Shown piece after piece: positions 17,097-25,061 of a stretch of DNA of 64,000 nucleotides. A program made the translations under genes and the position numbers. Every line of letters begins with the position of its first letter. Within the stretch, counting starts at the first letter, position 1. Location: positions 235,029 through 299,028 of the forward strand of contig NZ_JAEKIS010000005.1 of the NCBI RefSeq assembly GCF_017311415.1, written 5' to 3'. Below the pieces are notes generated by a model. That model made no database searches and was not told the DNA's origin. It saw only the letters and a program-made list of their open reading frames with translations. The stretch is from Salipiger abyssi. GTDB lineage: Bacteria > Pseudomonadota > Alphaproteobacteria > Rhodobacterales > Rhodobacteraceae.

Positions 17097-17196
17097 AAGT
17101 ACCTCGGCGCCACACACTGGGTGGGGGCTGAAATGGCGTGGCGCCGAGGGAAGCTATATGCAGCTACCCTCTCTGTATCGCCCTGCAATCGGGCGG
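17097..17196. repeat. 100-bp duplicated intergenic element, copy B
   Basis: Second copy of the element at 16884-16983. The five differences all fall at single positions. The main stem again pairs at 13 of 14 positions, but with its single mismatch at a different place. Outside the 100 bases the two copies share only a G run on the left. Read as protein, all five differences would change an amino acid, which argues against a coding role. Confidence 0.85.
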
Positions 17197-17254
17197 CAAT
17201 GAGATGGGAATGCGGCGGTTTCGGGGAATTCCAGTCAATCATGCCAGAGAGACA

Positions 17255-17731
17255 TTATCCAGTGCCGCCGCCGGCGTGATCGGCGCGGCGCATGTGAATC
17301 TCCAGCCGGTTGCAACCCTCTGTCCGGCGATAGGAGAGATGGCTTGCCAGACGCCGGATAAGATACCAGCCGAAGCCGCCTTCCGGCAGATCCCCGCAGA
17401 CATCCGGATCGACAGGGGCGCCGGCGGGCAGCCGGTGCCCCGGCATGGCGCCGCCGCTGTCGCGGATCACCAGATCGGCACGGCCCGCCGTCGCGTCGAG
17501 CGCGAGTTGAATGCGCCCGTCCGGCGCACCGCCATAGGCATGCTCGACAATATTGTTCAGCGCTTCCGCCAGGACGAGCTCCACCGTGCCGCGGGTCTCC
17601 GCATCCCAGCCGATGCCGTCCAGCGCCCGCGCCACGCGCTCGAGCGCGCCGCGCACCTCCACCGGCGTGCTGGCGAAGTCGAACGCGAGCGCGAGCGCGA
17701 GTGTCGGGCCCTGGTCTGGCATGTCGGGCAT
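17255..17731 (-). CDS. RsbW-like anti-sigma serine kinase (HATPase)
   Basis: A 158-residue GHKL ATPase of the switch-kinase type used in partner-switching regulation. N-box EALNNIVEHAYGG, G1-like box IRDSGGAMPGH and G2-like box EGGFGWYLIRRLAS are present. The N-terminal LALALAFDF is encoded by a short GCGAGC tandem repeat. It lies 27 bases downstream of the STAS gene, on the same transcript. The target sigma factor or other partner is not in the window. Confidence 0.88.
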   Translation of the reverse strand: MPDMPDQGPTLALALAFDFASTPVEVRGALERVARALDGIGWDAETRGTVELVLAEALNNIVEHAYGGAPDGRIQLALDATAGRADLVIRDSGGAMPGHRLPAGAPVDPDVCGDLPEGGFGWYLIRRLASHLSYRRTEGCNRLEIHMRRADHAGGGTG

Positions 17732-17758
17732 CGCACCTGGTCCTCTTGCGGCGCCTCC

Positions 17759-18097
17759 TCAGCTGCCGCCGCTTCCGCAAGCGGCCTCTACGCTGTCATG
17801 AATGACAAAGATCGTGTCCATACGGGTCATGCGGAACACCTTGTCGACCATCGGGCGCAGCGCCGCGAGATCGAGCCGCTGGCCCTGCGCCATGCCCTTC
17901 ATCGCGGCGACAATGGCGCCGAGCCCGCTCGAATCGATGAACTCCACCTGCCCCAGATCGAGCACCACCCGCGCCGCATCCGCCGAGACGGCGCTGCGCA
18001 CCGCGTCCTTGAACTGGATCGCCACGGCGGAATCGATCCGCCCCTCCTCGACCCGGATGATCTGGGGATCGCCTGTCCCGAGAATGGTAAGATGCAT
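17759..18097 (-). CDS. STAS-domain anti-anti-sigma factor (RsbV-like)
   Basis: A 112-residue single STAS domain. The phosphorylation loop is VEFIDSSGLGAIVAAMKG, with the DSSG serine expected to be phosphorylated by the adjacent kinase. The start is at 18097 with AGGGGCC upstream. It is divergent from the thiolase gene across a 93-base gap. Pairing with the RsbW-like gene suggests a two-protein switch. No phosphatase (RsbU/PP2C) gene lies nearby to reset it. Confidence 0.9.
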   Translation of the reverse strand: MHLTILGTGDPQIIRVEEGRIDSAVAIQFKDAVRSAVSADAARVVLDLGQVEFIDSSGLGAIVAAMKGMAQGQRLDLAALRPMVDKVFRMTRMDTIFVIHDSVEAACGSGGS

Positions 18098-18190
18098 CTG
18101 CCGGCCCCTGCACTGCTTTCCTGAACGGCAGGCTAGACGGCATTCCTTACCATTCGGTATGCAGGACCAAAGCTCTAGGGAGGAGACGGC

Positions 18191-19363
18191 ATGACAGATG
18201 TGGTGATCACCGGCGCGGCGCGCAGCGCCATGGGCGGGTTTCAGGGCATGTTCACGGATCTGACCGCCGCCGATCTCGGCGGCGCGGCGATCCGCGCGGC
18301 GCGGGCGGAGGCCGGCGGCCCGGCAGTGGACGAGCTGCTGATGGGCTGCGTGCTGCCCGCCGGTCAGGGCCAGGCGCCGGCGCGGCAGGCGGGGTTCAAG
18401 GCGGGCCTGGGCGAAGAGGTGCCCGCCACGACGCTCAACAAGATGTGCGGCTCCGGCATGAAGGCGGCGATGACGGGGTTCGACCAGATCGCGCTCGGCC
18501 ATGCCACCACGGTGATCGCCGGCGGCATGGAGAGCATGACCAACGCGCCCTACCTGCTGCCCAAGATGCGCGGCGGCGCCCGTATCGGCCACGGTCAGGT
18601 CATCGACCACATGTTCCTCGACGGGCTGGAAGACGCCTATGACAAGGGCCGTCTCATGGGCACCTTTGCCGAGGATTGCGCCGAGGCGTTCCAGTTCACC
18701 CGCGAGGCGCAGGATCAATACGCCATCGCCTCGCTCGACAATGCGCTGGATGCGGAGCGCTCCGGCGCCTTCGCGCGCGAGATCACGCCGGTCACCATCC
18801 ACGCCCGCACCGGCGAGGAGGTGATCACCCGCGACGAACAGCCCGGCCGCGCCCGGCCCGAGAAGATCCCGCATCTGAAACCGGCCTTCCGCAAGGACGG
18901 CACGGTAACGGCGGCGAATTCCTCCTCGATCTCCGACGGCGCGGCGGCGCTGGTGCTGACCACGCTCGACAACGCGGCGGCCACGGGCGCGACGCCGCGC
19001 GCCCGCATCCTCGGCCATGCCAGCCACGCGCAGGCGCCGAGCCTCTTCCCCACCGCCCCGATCCCGGCGGCGCAGAAACTGCTCGACCGCATCGGCTGGA
19101 AGAAAACCGATGTCGATCTCTGGGAGGTGAACGAAGCCTTTGCGGTGGTGCCCATGGCCTTCATGAAGGAGATGGGCCTGCCGCGCGACGTGGTGAACGT
19201 GCATGGCGGCGCCTGCGCGCTCGGCCATCCGATCGGTGCCAGCGGCGCGCGCATCATCGTCACGCTGCTGAACGCGCTGGAAACGCGCGGGCTGAAGCGT
19301 GGGGTCGCGGCGATCTGCATCGGCGGCGGCGAAGGCACGGCCATCGCCATCGAGCGGATTTGA
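18191..19363 (+). CDS. Acetyl-CoA C-acyltransferase (thiolase)
   Basis: Thiolase-superfamily enzyme that makes or cleaves 3-ketoacyl-CoA. At 390 residues it has full length. The acylated cysteine is C86 in TLNKMCGSGMKA, the catalytic histidine is H346 in CALGHPIGASGARI, and the second cysteine is C376 in ICIGGGEGTA. VNEAFAVVPMAFM is also present. It is preceded by AGGGAGGAGA. Chain-length preference cannot be read directly; an acetoacetyl-CoA or short-chain beta-oxidation role is likely. It stands alone rather than with phaB or fad genes. Confidence 0.94.
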   Translation: MTDVVITGAARSAMGGFQGMFTDLTAADLGGAAIRAARAEAGGPAVDELLMGCVLPAGQGQAPARQAGFKAGLGEEVPATTLNKMCGSGMKAAMTGFDQIALGHATTVIAGGMESMTNAPYLLPKMRGGARIGHGQVIDHMFLDGLEDAYDKGRLMGTFAEDCAEAFQFTREAQDQYAIASLDNALDAERSGAFAREITPVTIHARTGEEVITRDEQPGRARPEKIPHLKPAFRKDGTVTAANSSSISDGAAALVLTTLDNAAATGATPRARILGHASHAQAPSLFPTAPIPAAQKLLDRIGWKKTDVDLWEVNEAFAVVPMAFMKEMGLPRDVVNVHGGACALGHPIGASGARIIVTLLNALETRGLKRGVAAICIGGGEGTAIAIERI

Positions 19364-19408
19364 GCGCATCGCCCGCCGCCCGATCCCGGGGGGAGCCGCC
19401 CCGTGGGC

Positions 19409-19425
19409 GGGGGGCTCTGCCCCCC
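19409..19425. repeat. GC-only hairpin between thiolase and fRMsr
   Basis: GGGGGGC, TCT loop, GCCCCCC, inside a wider run of alternating G and C blocks (19387-19438). It could act in either direction as a transcript end. There is no T run. Confidence 0.5.
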
Positions 19426-19459
19426 TCTCCCCCCGTTCCGTTCCGCGAAAGGCACCGTC

Positions 19460-19909
19460 ATGACCGACTATCCCAGCCTCGCCCGCACCGTCGCCGCGCT
19501 CACCGAGAATGAGGACGACCCGGTGGCCCTGATGGCCACGCTCGCCTGCGAGATCCACCATGCGGACGAGCGGTTCGACTGGACGGGTTTCTACCGGGTC
19601 ACCGCGCCCGAACTGCTGAAGATCGGCCCCTATCAAGGCGGCCATGGCTGTCTGACCATCCCGTTCGCGCGCGGCGTCTGCGGCGCCTGCGCCCGCACCG
19701 GGACGGCGCAGCTGGTGCCCGATGTGGAGGCCTTCCCCGGCCATATCGCCTGCGCCAGCTCGACCCGTTCGGAGCTGGTGCTGCCGGTGCGCGATGCCTC
19801 CGGCGCGCTGATCGCGGTGCTGGATATCGACAGCGACCGGCCCGACGCCTTTACCGAAGAGGATGCCGGGGCACTCCAGGCGATCCTCGACAGCGTCTTT
19901 GCCCGGTGA
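19460..19909 (+). CDS. Free methionine-(R)-sulfoxide reductase (GAF domain)
   Basis: Reduces the R form of free methionine sulfoxide. A 149-residue GAF-fold protein with the three family cysteines: GGHGCLTIPFARGVCGACA and FPGHIACASSTRSELVLPV. The thioredoxin-coupled mechanism is known for the family. The start at 19460 gives the family N-terminus (MTDYPSLARTV). The following exporter gene begins within its stop codon (GTGA overlap), implying coupled translation. Confidence 0.92.
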   Translation: MTDYPSLARTVAALTENEDDPVALMATLACEIHHADERFDWTGFYRVTAPELLKIGPYQGGHGCLTIPFARGVCGACARTGTAQLVPDVEAFPGHIACASSTRSELVLPVRDASGALIAVLDIDSDRPDAFTEEDAGALQAILDSVFAR

Positions 19910-20517
19910 GCTGGGAGGGCTGGAGCGTCTTCGCGCTGTTCTGGGTGGTCTTTGTGACCTCGCCCGGACCGAACGCGGTGAACTGCATCCAGACCGGCAT
20001 GAGCGCCGGCTTTGCCCGCGCGCTCTGGGGCGTGCTCGGCATCCTGACGCAGGCGCTGCTCTTCCTGACGCTCTCGGCTGTGGGGGTGACGGCGCTGCTG
20101 ATCCATTCACCAACGGGCTTTCTGATCGCCAAGATCCTCGGCGCGGGCTTCCTGCTCTGGCTCGGCATCCGCAACTGGCGCGCGGCGTCCAGACCGCTGG
20201 CCATGGCGCATGCGGCCTCGGGCTCGATCTATACCCGCGCCTTCCTGATCGCCACGATCAACCCGAAATCGGTGGCGGGCTATCTCGCCGCCTTTTCGCA
20301 ATTCGTCATGCCGGACGTGCCGATCTGGTCGCAGATGCGGGTGATCGTGCCCACCGCGCTCTGCATCACCGCCGCGAGCTATGTCACCTACACGGCACTC
20401 GGCGCGCTGCTCGGACGCGCCGCGCTTGGGGCGGTGGCGAATCTCTGGGTGCGGCGGGTGCTGGCGATCTGCTTTCTGGTCTATGGCGTGGCGCTGGGGG
20501 CCACCGCCCTGCCCTGA
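19906..20517 (+). CDS. LysE/RhtB-family amino-acid exporter
   Basis: A 203-residue inner-membrane protein with six predicted membrane helices. The family motif VTSPGPNAVNCIQTGMSAGF occurs near the N-terminus, and NPKSVAGYLAAFSQF in the middle. The start is GTG, overlapping the stop of the methionine-sulfoxide reductase. The substrate is unknown; the coupling makes methionine, its sulfoxide or a related amino acid worth considering. Confidence 0.9.
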   Translation: MSWEGWSVFALFWVVFVTSPGPNAVNCIQTGMSAGFARALWGVLGILTQALLFLTLSAVGVTALLIHSPTGFLIAKILGAGFLLWLGIRNWRAASRPLAMAHAASGSIYTRAFLIATINPKSVAGYLAAFSQFVMPDVPIWSQMRVIVPTALCITAASYVTYTALGALLGRAALGAVANLWVRRVLAICFLVYGVALGATALP

Positions 20518-20555
20518 GGCTTGCGGCTGGGGCCGGGCTTTGCCACATGGGGCGG

Positions 20556-21203
20556 ATGAGCGACGATTACGCACCGCCTTCGGGCGAGATCCCCGTCCTG
20601 CACGAAGATCACGAGCTCCTCGTGGTCGACAAACCCGCAGGCCTCCTGTCGGTGCCCGGCAAGGGCGCGCATCTGGCCGATTGCCTGATCGCACGGCTGG
20701 AGCGGGCGTTTCCGACAGTGCGGCTGGTGCACCGGCTCGACCGCGACACCTCCGGGGTGATGGTCTTTGCGCTGACCGCGCATGCGCAGCGCCATCTCGG
20801 CCAGCAGTTCGAAGCGCGGAAGACCAGGAAGACCTATATCGCCCGCGTTGCGGGGCGGTTGGAGCCGAAGACCGGCACGGTCGATCTGCCGCTGATCGTC
20901 GACTGGCCCAACCGCCCGTTGCAGAAGGTCGATCACGATGCGGGCAAGCCGGCGCTGACCGAATACAAGGTGACCAAGGCCAGCGATGCCGAGAGCCGGG
21001 TGCGGCTGCACCCGGTGACCGGGCGCAGCCATCAGCTGCGGGTGCATATGCTGGCGCTGGGGCATCCGATCCTCGGCGATCCGCTTTACGCGCCGGAGAC
21101 GGCAGGGGACTTTCAGCGCATGATGCTGCACGCCGAAGAGCTGCGGCTGCACCATCCGGAGAGCGGGATCGGGGTAAAATTCCGCTCGAAAGCGCCGTTC
21201 TAA
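20556..21203 (+). CDS. RluA-family pseudouridine synthase
   Basis: Isomerises uridine to pseudouridine in rRNA and/or tRNA. At 215 residues it is close to E. coli RluA (dual 23S rRNA/tRNA) and lacks the S4 domain of RluC/RluD. The catalytic aspartate is in VHRLDRDTSGVMVFA; other motifs are LLVVDKPAGLLSVPGK and GRSHQLRVHMLALGHPILGD. The start at 20556 (MSDDYAPP) is preferred; the ATG at 20547 is possible. RNA target is inferred from size only. Confidence 0.9.
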   Translation: MSDDYAPPSGEIPVLHEDHELLVVDKPAGLLSVPGKGAHLADCLIARLERAFPTVRLVHRLDRDTSGVMVFALTAHAQRHLGQQFEARKTRKTYIARVAGRLEPKTGTVDLPLIVDWPNRPLQKVDHDAGKPALTEYKVTKASDAESRVRLHPVTGRSHQLRVHMLALGHPILGDPLYAPETAGDFQRMMLHAEELRLHHPESGIGVKFRSKAPF

Positions 21204-21281
21204 AGAGATTTCAGGCAGACTCGCGACCATATTTGACGCGAGAAATGTCCGGAGGCCGCGCCGGCCTTACCGGAGCGCCGT

Positions 21282-21306
21282 GAGTATTTGCCGGAAAGAT
21301 GAAAGG
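21282..21306 (+). repeat. 25-base dispersed repeat, copy 2
   Basis: GAGTATTTGCCGGAAAGATG plus AAAGG, identical over 25 bases to the reverse complement of 9910-9934. It lies between the convergent pseudouridine synthase and aldehyde dehydrogenase genes. Confidence 0.7.
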
Positions 21307-21355
21307 CCTGCGCGGCGCGGGGAGGCGATGAGGTGCACCGCCTCCCCGATAGCGG

Positions 21356-22795
21356 TCACTCGGCGGCCCAGCCGCTCACCGCCTTGATCTCGAGGAAGTC
21401 GTGGATGCCGTGGATCCCGCCCTCACGGCCATTGCCGGACTGTTTCATGCCGCCGAAGGGCGCGCCGGGAGCGCGGCTCTTGCCGTTCATCTCGACCATA
21501 CCCGAGCGCAGCTGGCGCGCCAGCCGGTGGCGGCGCTCCGCGTCCTGCGATTGTACGTAGTTGGTGAGCCCGTAGGGCGTGTCATTGGCGACCGCGACCG
21601 CCTCTTCCTCGCTCTCGAACTTCATGATCGACAGCACCGGGCCGAAGATCTCTTCGCGGGCAATGGTCATGTCGGGCGTCACATCGGCAAAGACCGTGGG
21701 GCGCACATAGAAGCCCTTGTTGAACCCTTCCGGACGGCCCGGACCACCGGCGACGAGCCTGGCGCCTTCCTTGATGCCGGTCTCGATCAGGCCCTGGATC
21801 TTTTCGTATTGCGTGGCATTCACCACCGGGCCGATATGCTTGCCATCCTCGGAAGGCGCGCCGACCTTCACCGTGGCGGCGACCTCGGCGGCGCGCTCGA
21901 CGACGCTGTCATAGATCGGCGCCTCGACCATCATGCGCGAGGGCGCGTTGCAGCTTTGCCCGCTGTTCTGCATCATGTGCAGCACGCCGCGCTTCACCGC
22001 CGTCTCGTCCGCATCGGCGAAGATCAGGTTGGCGCCCTTGCCGCCCAGCTCCAGATGCACGCGCTTCAGCGTGTCGGCGGCAGCCTTGGAGATCGCCCGG
22101 CCGGCACGGGTCGAGCCGGTGAAGCTCACCATGTCGATATCCTCATGCGAGGAAAGCTGCGTGCCGACGCCGGCGCCATCGCCATTCACCAGGTTGAACA
22201 CCCCCTTGGGGAAGCCCGCCGCATCCATGCATTCGGCGAAGAGCATCGCCGAGAGCGGGCTTTCCTCGGAGGGTTTCAGCACCATGGTGCAGCCGGCAAT
22301 GGCCGCCGCGCCCACCTTGAGCGTGACCTGGTTCATCGGCCAGTTCCACGGCGTGATCAGCGCGCAGACGCCGACCGCCTCCTCGATCATATGGGTGTCG
22401 GGGAAGGCTTCGGAGAACGGCTTTTCAAACTCGTAGCGCTTGGCCGCCTCGATGAAGTTCTTCAGGTGAAAGGCCCCGGCCCCCACCTGATTGGCCCGTG
22501 CCAGCGAAATGGGCGCGCCCATCTCGGTGGAGATCGCCTGCGCCATCTCCTCGCCGCGCTCGGAATAGATCTCCAGCAGCTTCTCCACCAGCGCAATGCG
22601 CTCGGCCACCGGCGTGGCCATCCAGCCCGGCAGCGCGCGCTTGGCGGCGGCGACCGCCGCATCGGTATCGGCCTGTCCGCCCAGGGCGATCATCGCGCAG
22701 GGGTCTTCGGTGGCCGGGTCGATCACCGCGTGGTCACGCCCCTCCAGCGCATCCACCCAGACCCCGTCGATATAGAACTGACGCTTCTCAATCAT
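21356..22795 (-). CDS. NAD(P)-dependent aldehyde dehydrogenase
   Basis: Oxidises an aldehyde to the acid. The 479-residue protein is a full-length ALDH-superfamily enzyme. Catalytic residues are visible: N151 in ITPWNWPMNQ, E249 in LELGGKGAN and C282 in NSGQSCNAPSRM; the nucleotide-fold segment SFTGSTRAGRAIS is present. The substrate cannot be assigned; betaine-aldehyde-like and general aldehyde dehydrogenases look alike at this level. It has its own upstream region, shared with the divergent peroxiredoxin gene. Confidence 0.93.
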   Translation of the reverse strand: MIEKRQFYIDGVWVDALEGRDHAVIDPATEDPCAMIALGGQADTDAAVAAAKRALPGWMATPVAERIALVEKLLEIYSERGEEMAQAISTEMGAPISLARANQVGAGAFHLKNFIEAAKRYEFEKPFSEAFPDTHMIEEAVGVCALITPWNWPMNQVTLKVGAAAIAGCTMVLKPSEESPLSAMLFAECMDAAGFPKGVFNLVNGDGAGVGTQLSSHEDIDMVSFTGSTRAGRAISKAAADTLKRVHLELGGKGANLIFADADETAVKRGVLHMMQNSGQSCNAPSRMMVEAPIYDSVVERAAEVAATVKVGAPSEDGKHIGPVVNATQYEKIQGLIETGIKEGARLVAGGPGRPEGFNKGFYVRPTVFADVTPDMTIAREEIFGPVLSIMKFESEEEAVAVANDTPYGLTNYVQSQDAERRHRLARQLRSGMVEMNGKSRAPGAPFGGMKQSGNGREGGIHGIHDFLEIKAVSGWAAE

Positions 22796-22816
22796 GGTGT
22801 CTCTCCATCAGACTCA

Positions 22817-22828
22817 ATTTGATCAAAT
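22817..22828. promoter_or_regulatory. Perfect 12-base palindrome upstream of the aldehyde dehydrogenase
   Basis: ATTTGATCAAAT, 21 bases upstream of the dehydrogenase start codon. It resembles two fused FNR/CRP half-sites without the usual four-base spacer, so it is not a standard FNR box. Confidence 0.4.
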
Positions 22829-22894
22829 CCTCCGCCGAGCGACACACTGTCACCCTGCACACCGAGCCGCAAGCCAGGGTCTTTACTTCATCGG

Positions 22895-22911
22895 TTTAGA
22901 AAGTATCTAAA
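22895..22911. promoter_or_regulatory. Irr/ICE-like inverted repeat upstream of the peroxiredoxin
   Basis: TTTAGAAAGTATCTAAA differs at one position from the iron-control-element consensus TTTAGAA-N3-TTCTAAA recognised by Irr in alphaproteobacteria (consensus from memory). It ends 45 bases before the peroxiredoxin start codon, in promoter position. Confidence 0.55.
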
Positions 22912-22956
22912 GAACAAGATCAAAACCGAGTGATTTGGACAGGAAAGGACACCACC

Positions 22957-23610
22957 ATGGCTCTTCGTATCAACGACACCATTCCCAACCTCCACGTCGT
23001 CACCGACCTGGGCGAGTACGACCTGCATGACTGGATCGGCGACAGCTGGGCGATCCTGTTCTCGCACCCCAAGGATTTCACCCCGGTCTGCACCACCGAG
23101 TTCGGCGCCGTGGCACAGCTTTCAGACGAATGGGCCAAGCGCGGCACCAAGGTGATGGGCATCTCGGTCGACGGTGTCGACGAGCACAAGCAGTGGAAGG
23201 GCGACATCGAAAAGACCGCCGGTGCCAACGCCGGCTTCCCGATCATCGCCGATGAGGATCTGGCCGTGGCCAAGGCGCTCGACATGCTGCCCGCCGATGC
23301 CTACCTGCCCGATGGCCGCACCCCTGCCGACAGCGCCACCGTGCGCTCGGTCTTCATCGTGGCGCCGAACAAGAAGGTGCAGCTGATGATGACCTACCCG
23401 ATGTCGGTGGGCCGGAACTTTGCCGAGGTGCTGCGCGCGCTGGACGGCCTGCAACGCACCTATGAGCAGCCGCTCGCGACGCCGGCCAACTGGGAAACCG
23501 GCCAGGACGTGATCGTCGCCCTGTCTCTGGACGACGCCGCCGCCACCGAGAAATTCGGCGAGCTGGATATCAAGCTGCCCTATCTGCGCTACGCCAAGAA
23601 CCCGGCCTGA
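22957..23610 (+). CDS. 1-Cys peroxiredoxin (Prx6 type)
   Basis: Reduces hydrogen peroxide and organic hydroperoxides. At 217 residues it has Prx6 length, with the peroxidatic cysteine C45 in HPKDFTPVCTTEFG and the Prx6-specific long C-terminal domain (NWETGQDVIVALSLDD). The start at 22957 follows GGAAAGGA. It is a single-gene unit, divergent from the aldehyde dehydrogenase, closed by a strong terminator. An Irr-like box in the promoter suggests control by iron or heme status. Confidence 0.95.
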   Translation: MALRINDTIPNLHVVTDLGEYDLHDWIGDSWAILFSHPKDFTPVCTTEFGAVAQLSDEWAKRGTKVMGISVDGVDEHKQWKGDIEKTAGANAGFPIIADEDLAVAKALDMLPADAYLPDGRTPADSATVRSVFIVAPNKKVQLMMTYPMSVGRNFAEVLRALDGLQRTYEQPLATPANWETGQDVIVALSLDDAAATEKFGELDIKLPYLRYAKNPA

Positions 23611-23632
23611 TCCGGGATCTGAGGACGACAGG

Positions 23633-23662
23633 AAAGGCCCGCCTGCCGTGGCGGGCCTTTTG
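23633..23662 (+). terminator. Rho-independent terminator of the peroxiredoxin gene
   Basis: AAAGGCCCGCC, six-base loop, GGCGGGCCTTTT, 22 bases after the stop codon. Confidence 0.88.
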
Positions 23663-23743
23663 CTTGCGGGCCCATTCCCGCGCATTGAGCCGGAGCCGGC
23701 CCTGTGCCACGCTGGTGCGGCCAGAGGATCGGAGGGCCGGGCC

Positions 23744-24616
23744 ATGTCATCGCTGCTGCGCTATCCGGTGCTGGACGGCAAGACCTTCCTTGTCTGCGTC
23801 GGCGCCGCGAAATGCGCAACGAGCTGGCTGCACGGCTATCTGCACAGCCTGCAAGGCGCCACTGTGTCGCCTCTGAAGGAGCTGCATTTCTTCAACGCCA
23901 AATATCCGCAGAACGCGCTTGGCGATATGGAGGGGCTGGCGCTGGCCCGGCTGAAATTCCACCTGAACCAGCCGGACGACCCGGCCCGGGCGCTGCGCGA
24001 GCGGCCGAATTTCCGTGCCAGCATCGACCGCGCGCAGATGGTCTATGACGACAACGCCTATTTCGGCCATTTCGCCCGGCTCTGCGGCCCCGAAACCCGC
24101 GCCTTCTGCGACATCACCCCGGCCTACGCCGCCATCGGCGCCGAGGGGTTCGCCTGCCTACGCGACTTTGCCGCATCGCAGAACGCGGCGCCCAAGCTGC
24201 TCTTCATCCTGCGTGACCCTGTGGCGCGGTTCTGGTCGCAGCTGCGCCAGCTGGAACAGATGAATCCGGAAAATGCAGCGCTACGCAAATGGCCCGAGGC
24301 GCTGGAGGCGGGCCCGCTGATGGCCCGCGCCGATTACCGCGCCACGATCGAGGCGCTAGAGGCGGTGTTTCCCGCAAGCGACCTGCTCTACCTCTTCTAC
24401 GAAGACCTGCTGAGCGAGGACAGCCTGCGCCGGCTCTGCACCTTTGCCGGGCTGGACTACTGCCCGCCCGCCTCCCGGACGCCGCAGAACGAAACGCAGA
24501 TCCGTACCCGCTTGCCCGACGCCGCCCGCACCGCCCTTCGCGCAAGGCTCGACGCCCAATACGCCTTTTGCCGCGCGCGCTTCGGCGCGGCTCTGCCCGA
24601 CGCGTGGGAGCGCTGA
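23744..24616 (+). CDS. PAPS-dependent sulfotransferase family protein
   Basis: Transfers sulfate from PAPS to an unknown acceptor, probably a polysaccharide or other hydroxyl compound. The 290-residue protein has the 5'-phosphosulfate loop VGAAKCATSWLHGYL near the N-terminus, KELHFFNAKY after it, and the 3'-phosphate motif LFILRDPVARFWSQL. The start at 23744 (MSSLLRYPVLDG) follows GGAGGG. Single-gene unit. Family membership is clear; the substrate is not. Confidence 0.88.
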   Translation: MSSLLRYPVLDGKTFLVCVGAAKCATSWLHGYLHSLQGATVSPLKELHFFNAKYPQNALGDMEGLALARLKFHLNQPDDPARALRERPNFRASIDRAQMVYDDNAYFGHFARLCGPETRAFCDITPAYAAIGAEGFACLRDFAASQNAAPKLLFILRDPVARFWSQLRQLEQMNPENAALRKWPEALEAGPLMARADYRATIEALEAVFPASDLLYLFYEDLLSEDSLRRLCTFAGLDYCPPASRTPQNETQIRTRLPDAARTALRARLDAQYAFCRARFGAALPDAWER

Positions 24617-24739
24617 GCGGTGGCCTCCGGTATTCCTGACTGAGGCGCGCGCCCCGGACGTGCTATGATCTTCCGTGTTCAGAGTAGTTCTTTTCAAACC
24701 CACCGCTCTTTCGAGCGCATTGCATATTAGGAGTTGATC

Positions 24740-25006
24740 ATGGCTGAAGACGGACTTGGGTTTCTGTTTTGGGAAACCGCAGAGGGAAAGACGATTGCCG
24801 ATGACCACGCGGTTCGCAACGCGAGCGACGCGCTAAGCTGGCCGAATGGCAGCTTTCCCGCCGGCGATCACTACAAGGCGTTCGAGAATTTCGGCAACGC
24901 AAAGGAAACGATCCAGGAGAATATTGGCGGCCAGCGCGGCTCCGAGCCGGCCTGGGAGGACAATGTACCGCCCGATCTGATCGACGGGTTCGATTTCCTG
25001 CTCTAA
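24740..25006 (+). CDS. Small acidic protein, function unknown (88 aa)
   Basis: An 88-residue acidic, soluble protein with AGGAG six bases before the ATG. The sequence has no signal peptide or membrane helix and no motif I can place; it is rich in Asp, Glu, Gly and Asn with several Trp and Phe. The region just upstream (24650-24735) is less GC-rich than its surroundings, which fits a promoter or recent arrival. A good ribosome site and normal codon use support a real gene. Confidence 0.65.
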   Translation: MAEDGLGFLFWETAEGKTIADDHAVRNASDALSWPNGSFPAGDHYKAFENFGNAKETIQENIGGQRGSEPAWEDNVPPDLIDGFDFLL

Positions 25007-25061
25007 TCCAGAAGCCAAGACCGGCCCGGATATGCCGTTCCGGGCCGCTGACGCCGCGCCC

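Noticed and set aside
16708..17202. Plus-strand open frame of 164 codons running through both copies of the 100-bp element
   Set aside because: All five differences between the copies would change an amino acid and there is no ribosome site, so it is better explained as a non-coding repeat that happens to be open.
18098..20113. Minus-strand continuation of the STAS gene frame upstream to 20113 (784 codons)
   Set aside because: Only the last 112 codons encode STAS. The rest is antisense to the thiolase and the methionine-sulfoxide reductase, and AGGGGC marks the true start at 18097.
21356..22795. Aldehyde dehydrogenase as the missing step of the saccharopine route
   Set aside because: It lies 12 kb away in its own unit with no distinguishing residues for aminoadipate semialdehyde, so the link is not supported.
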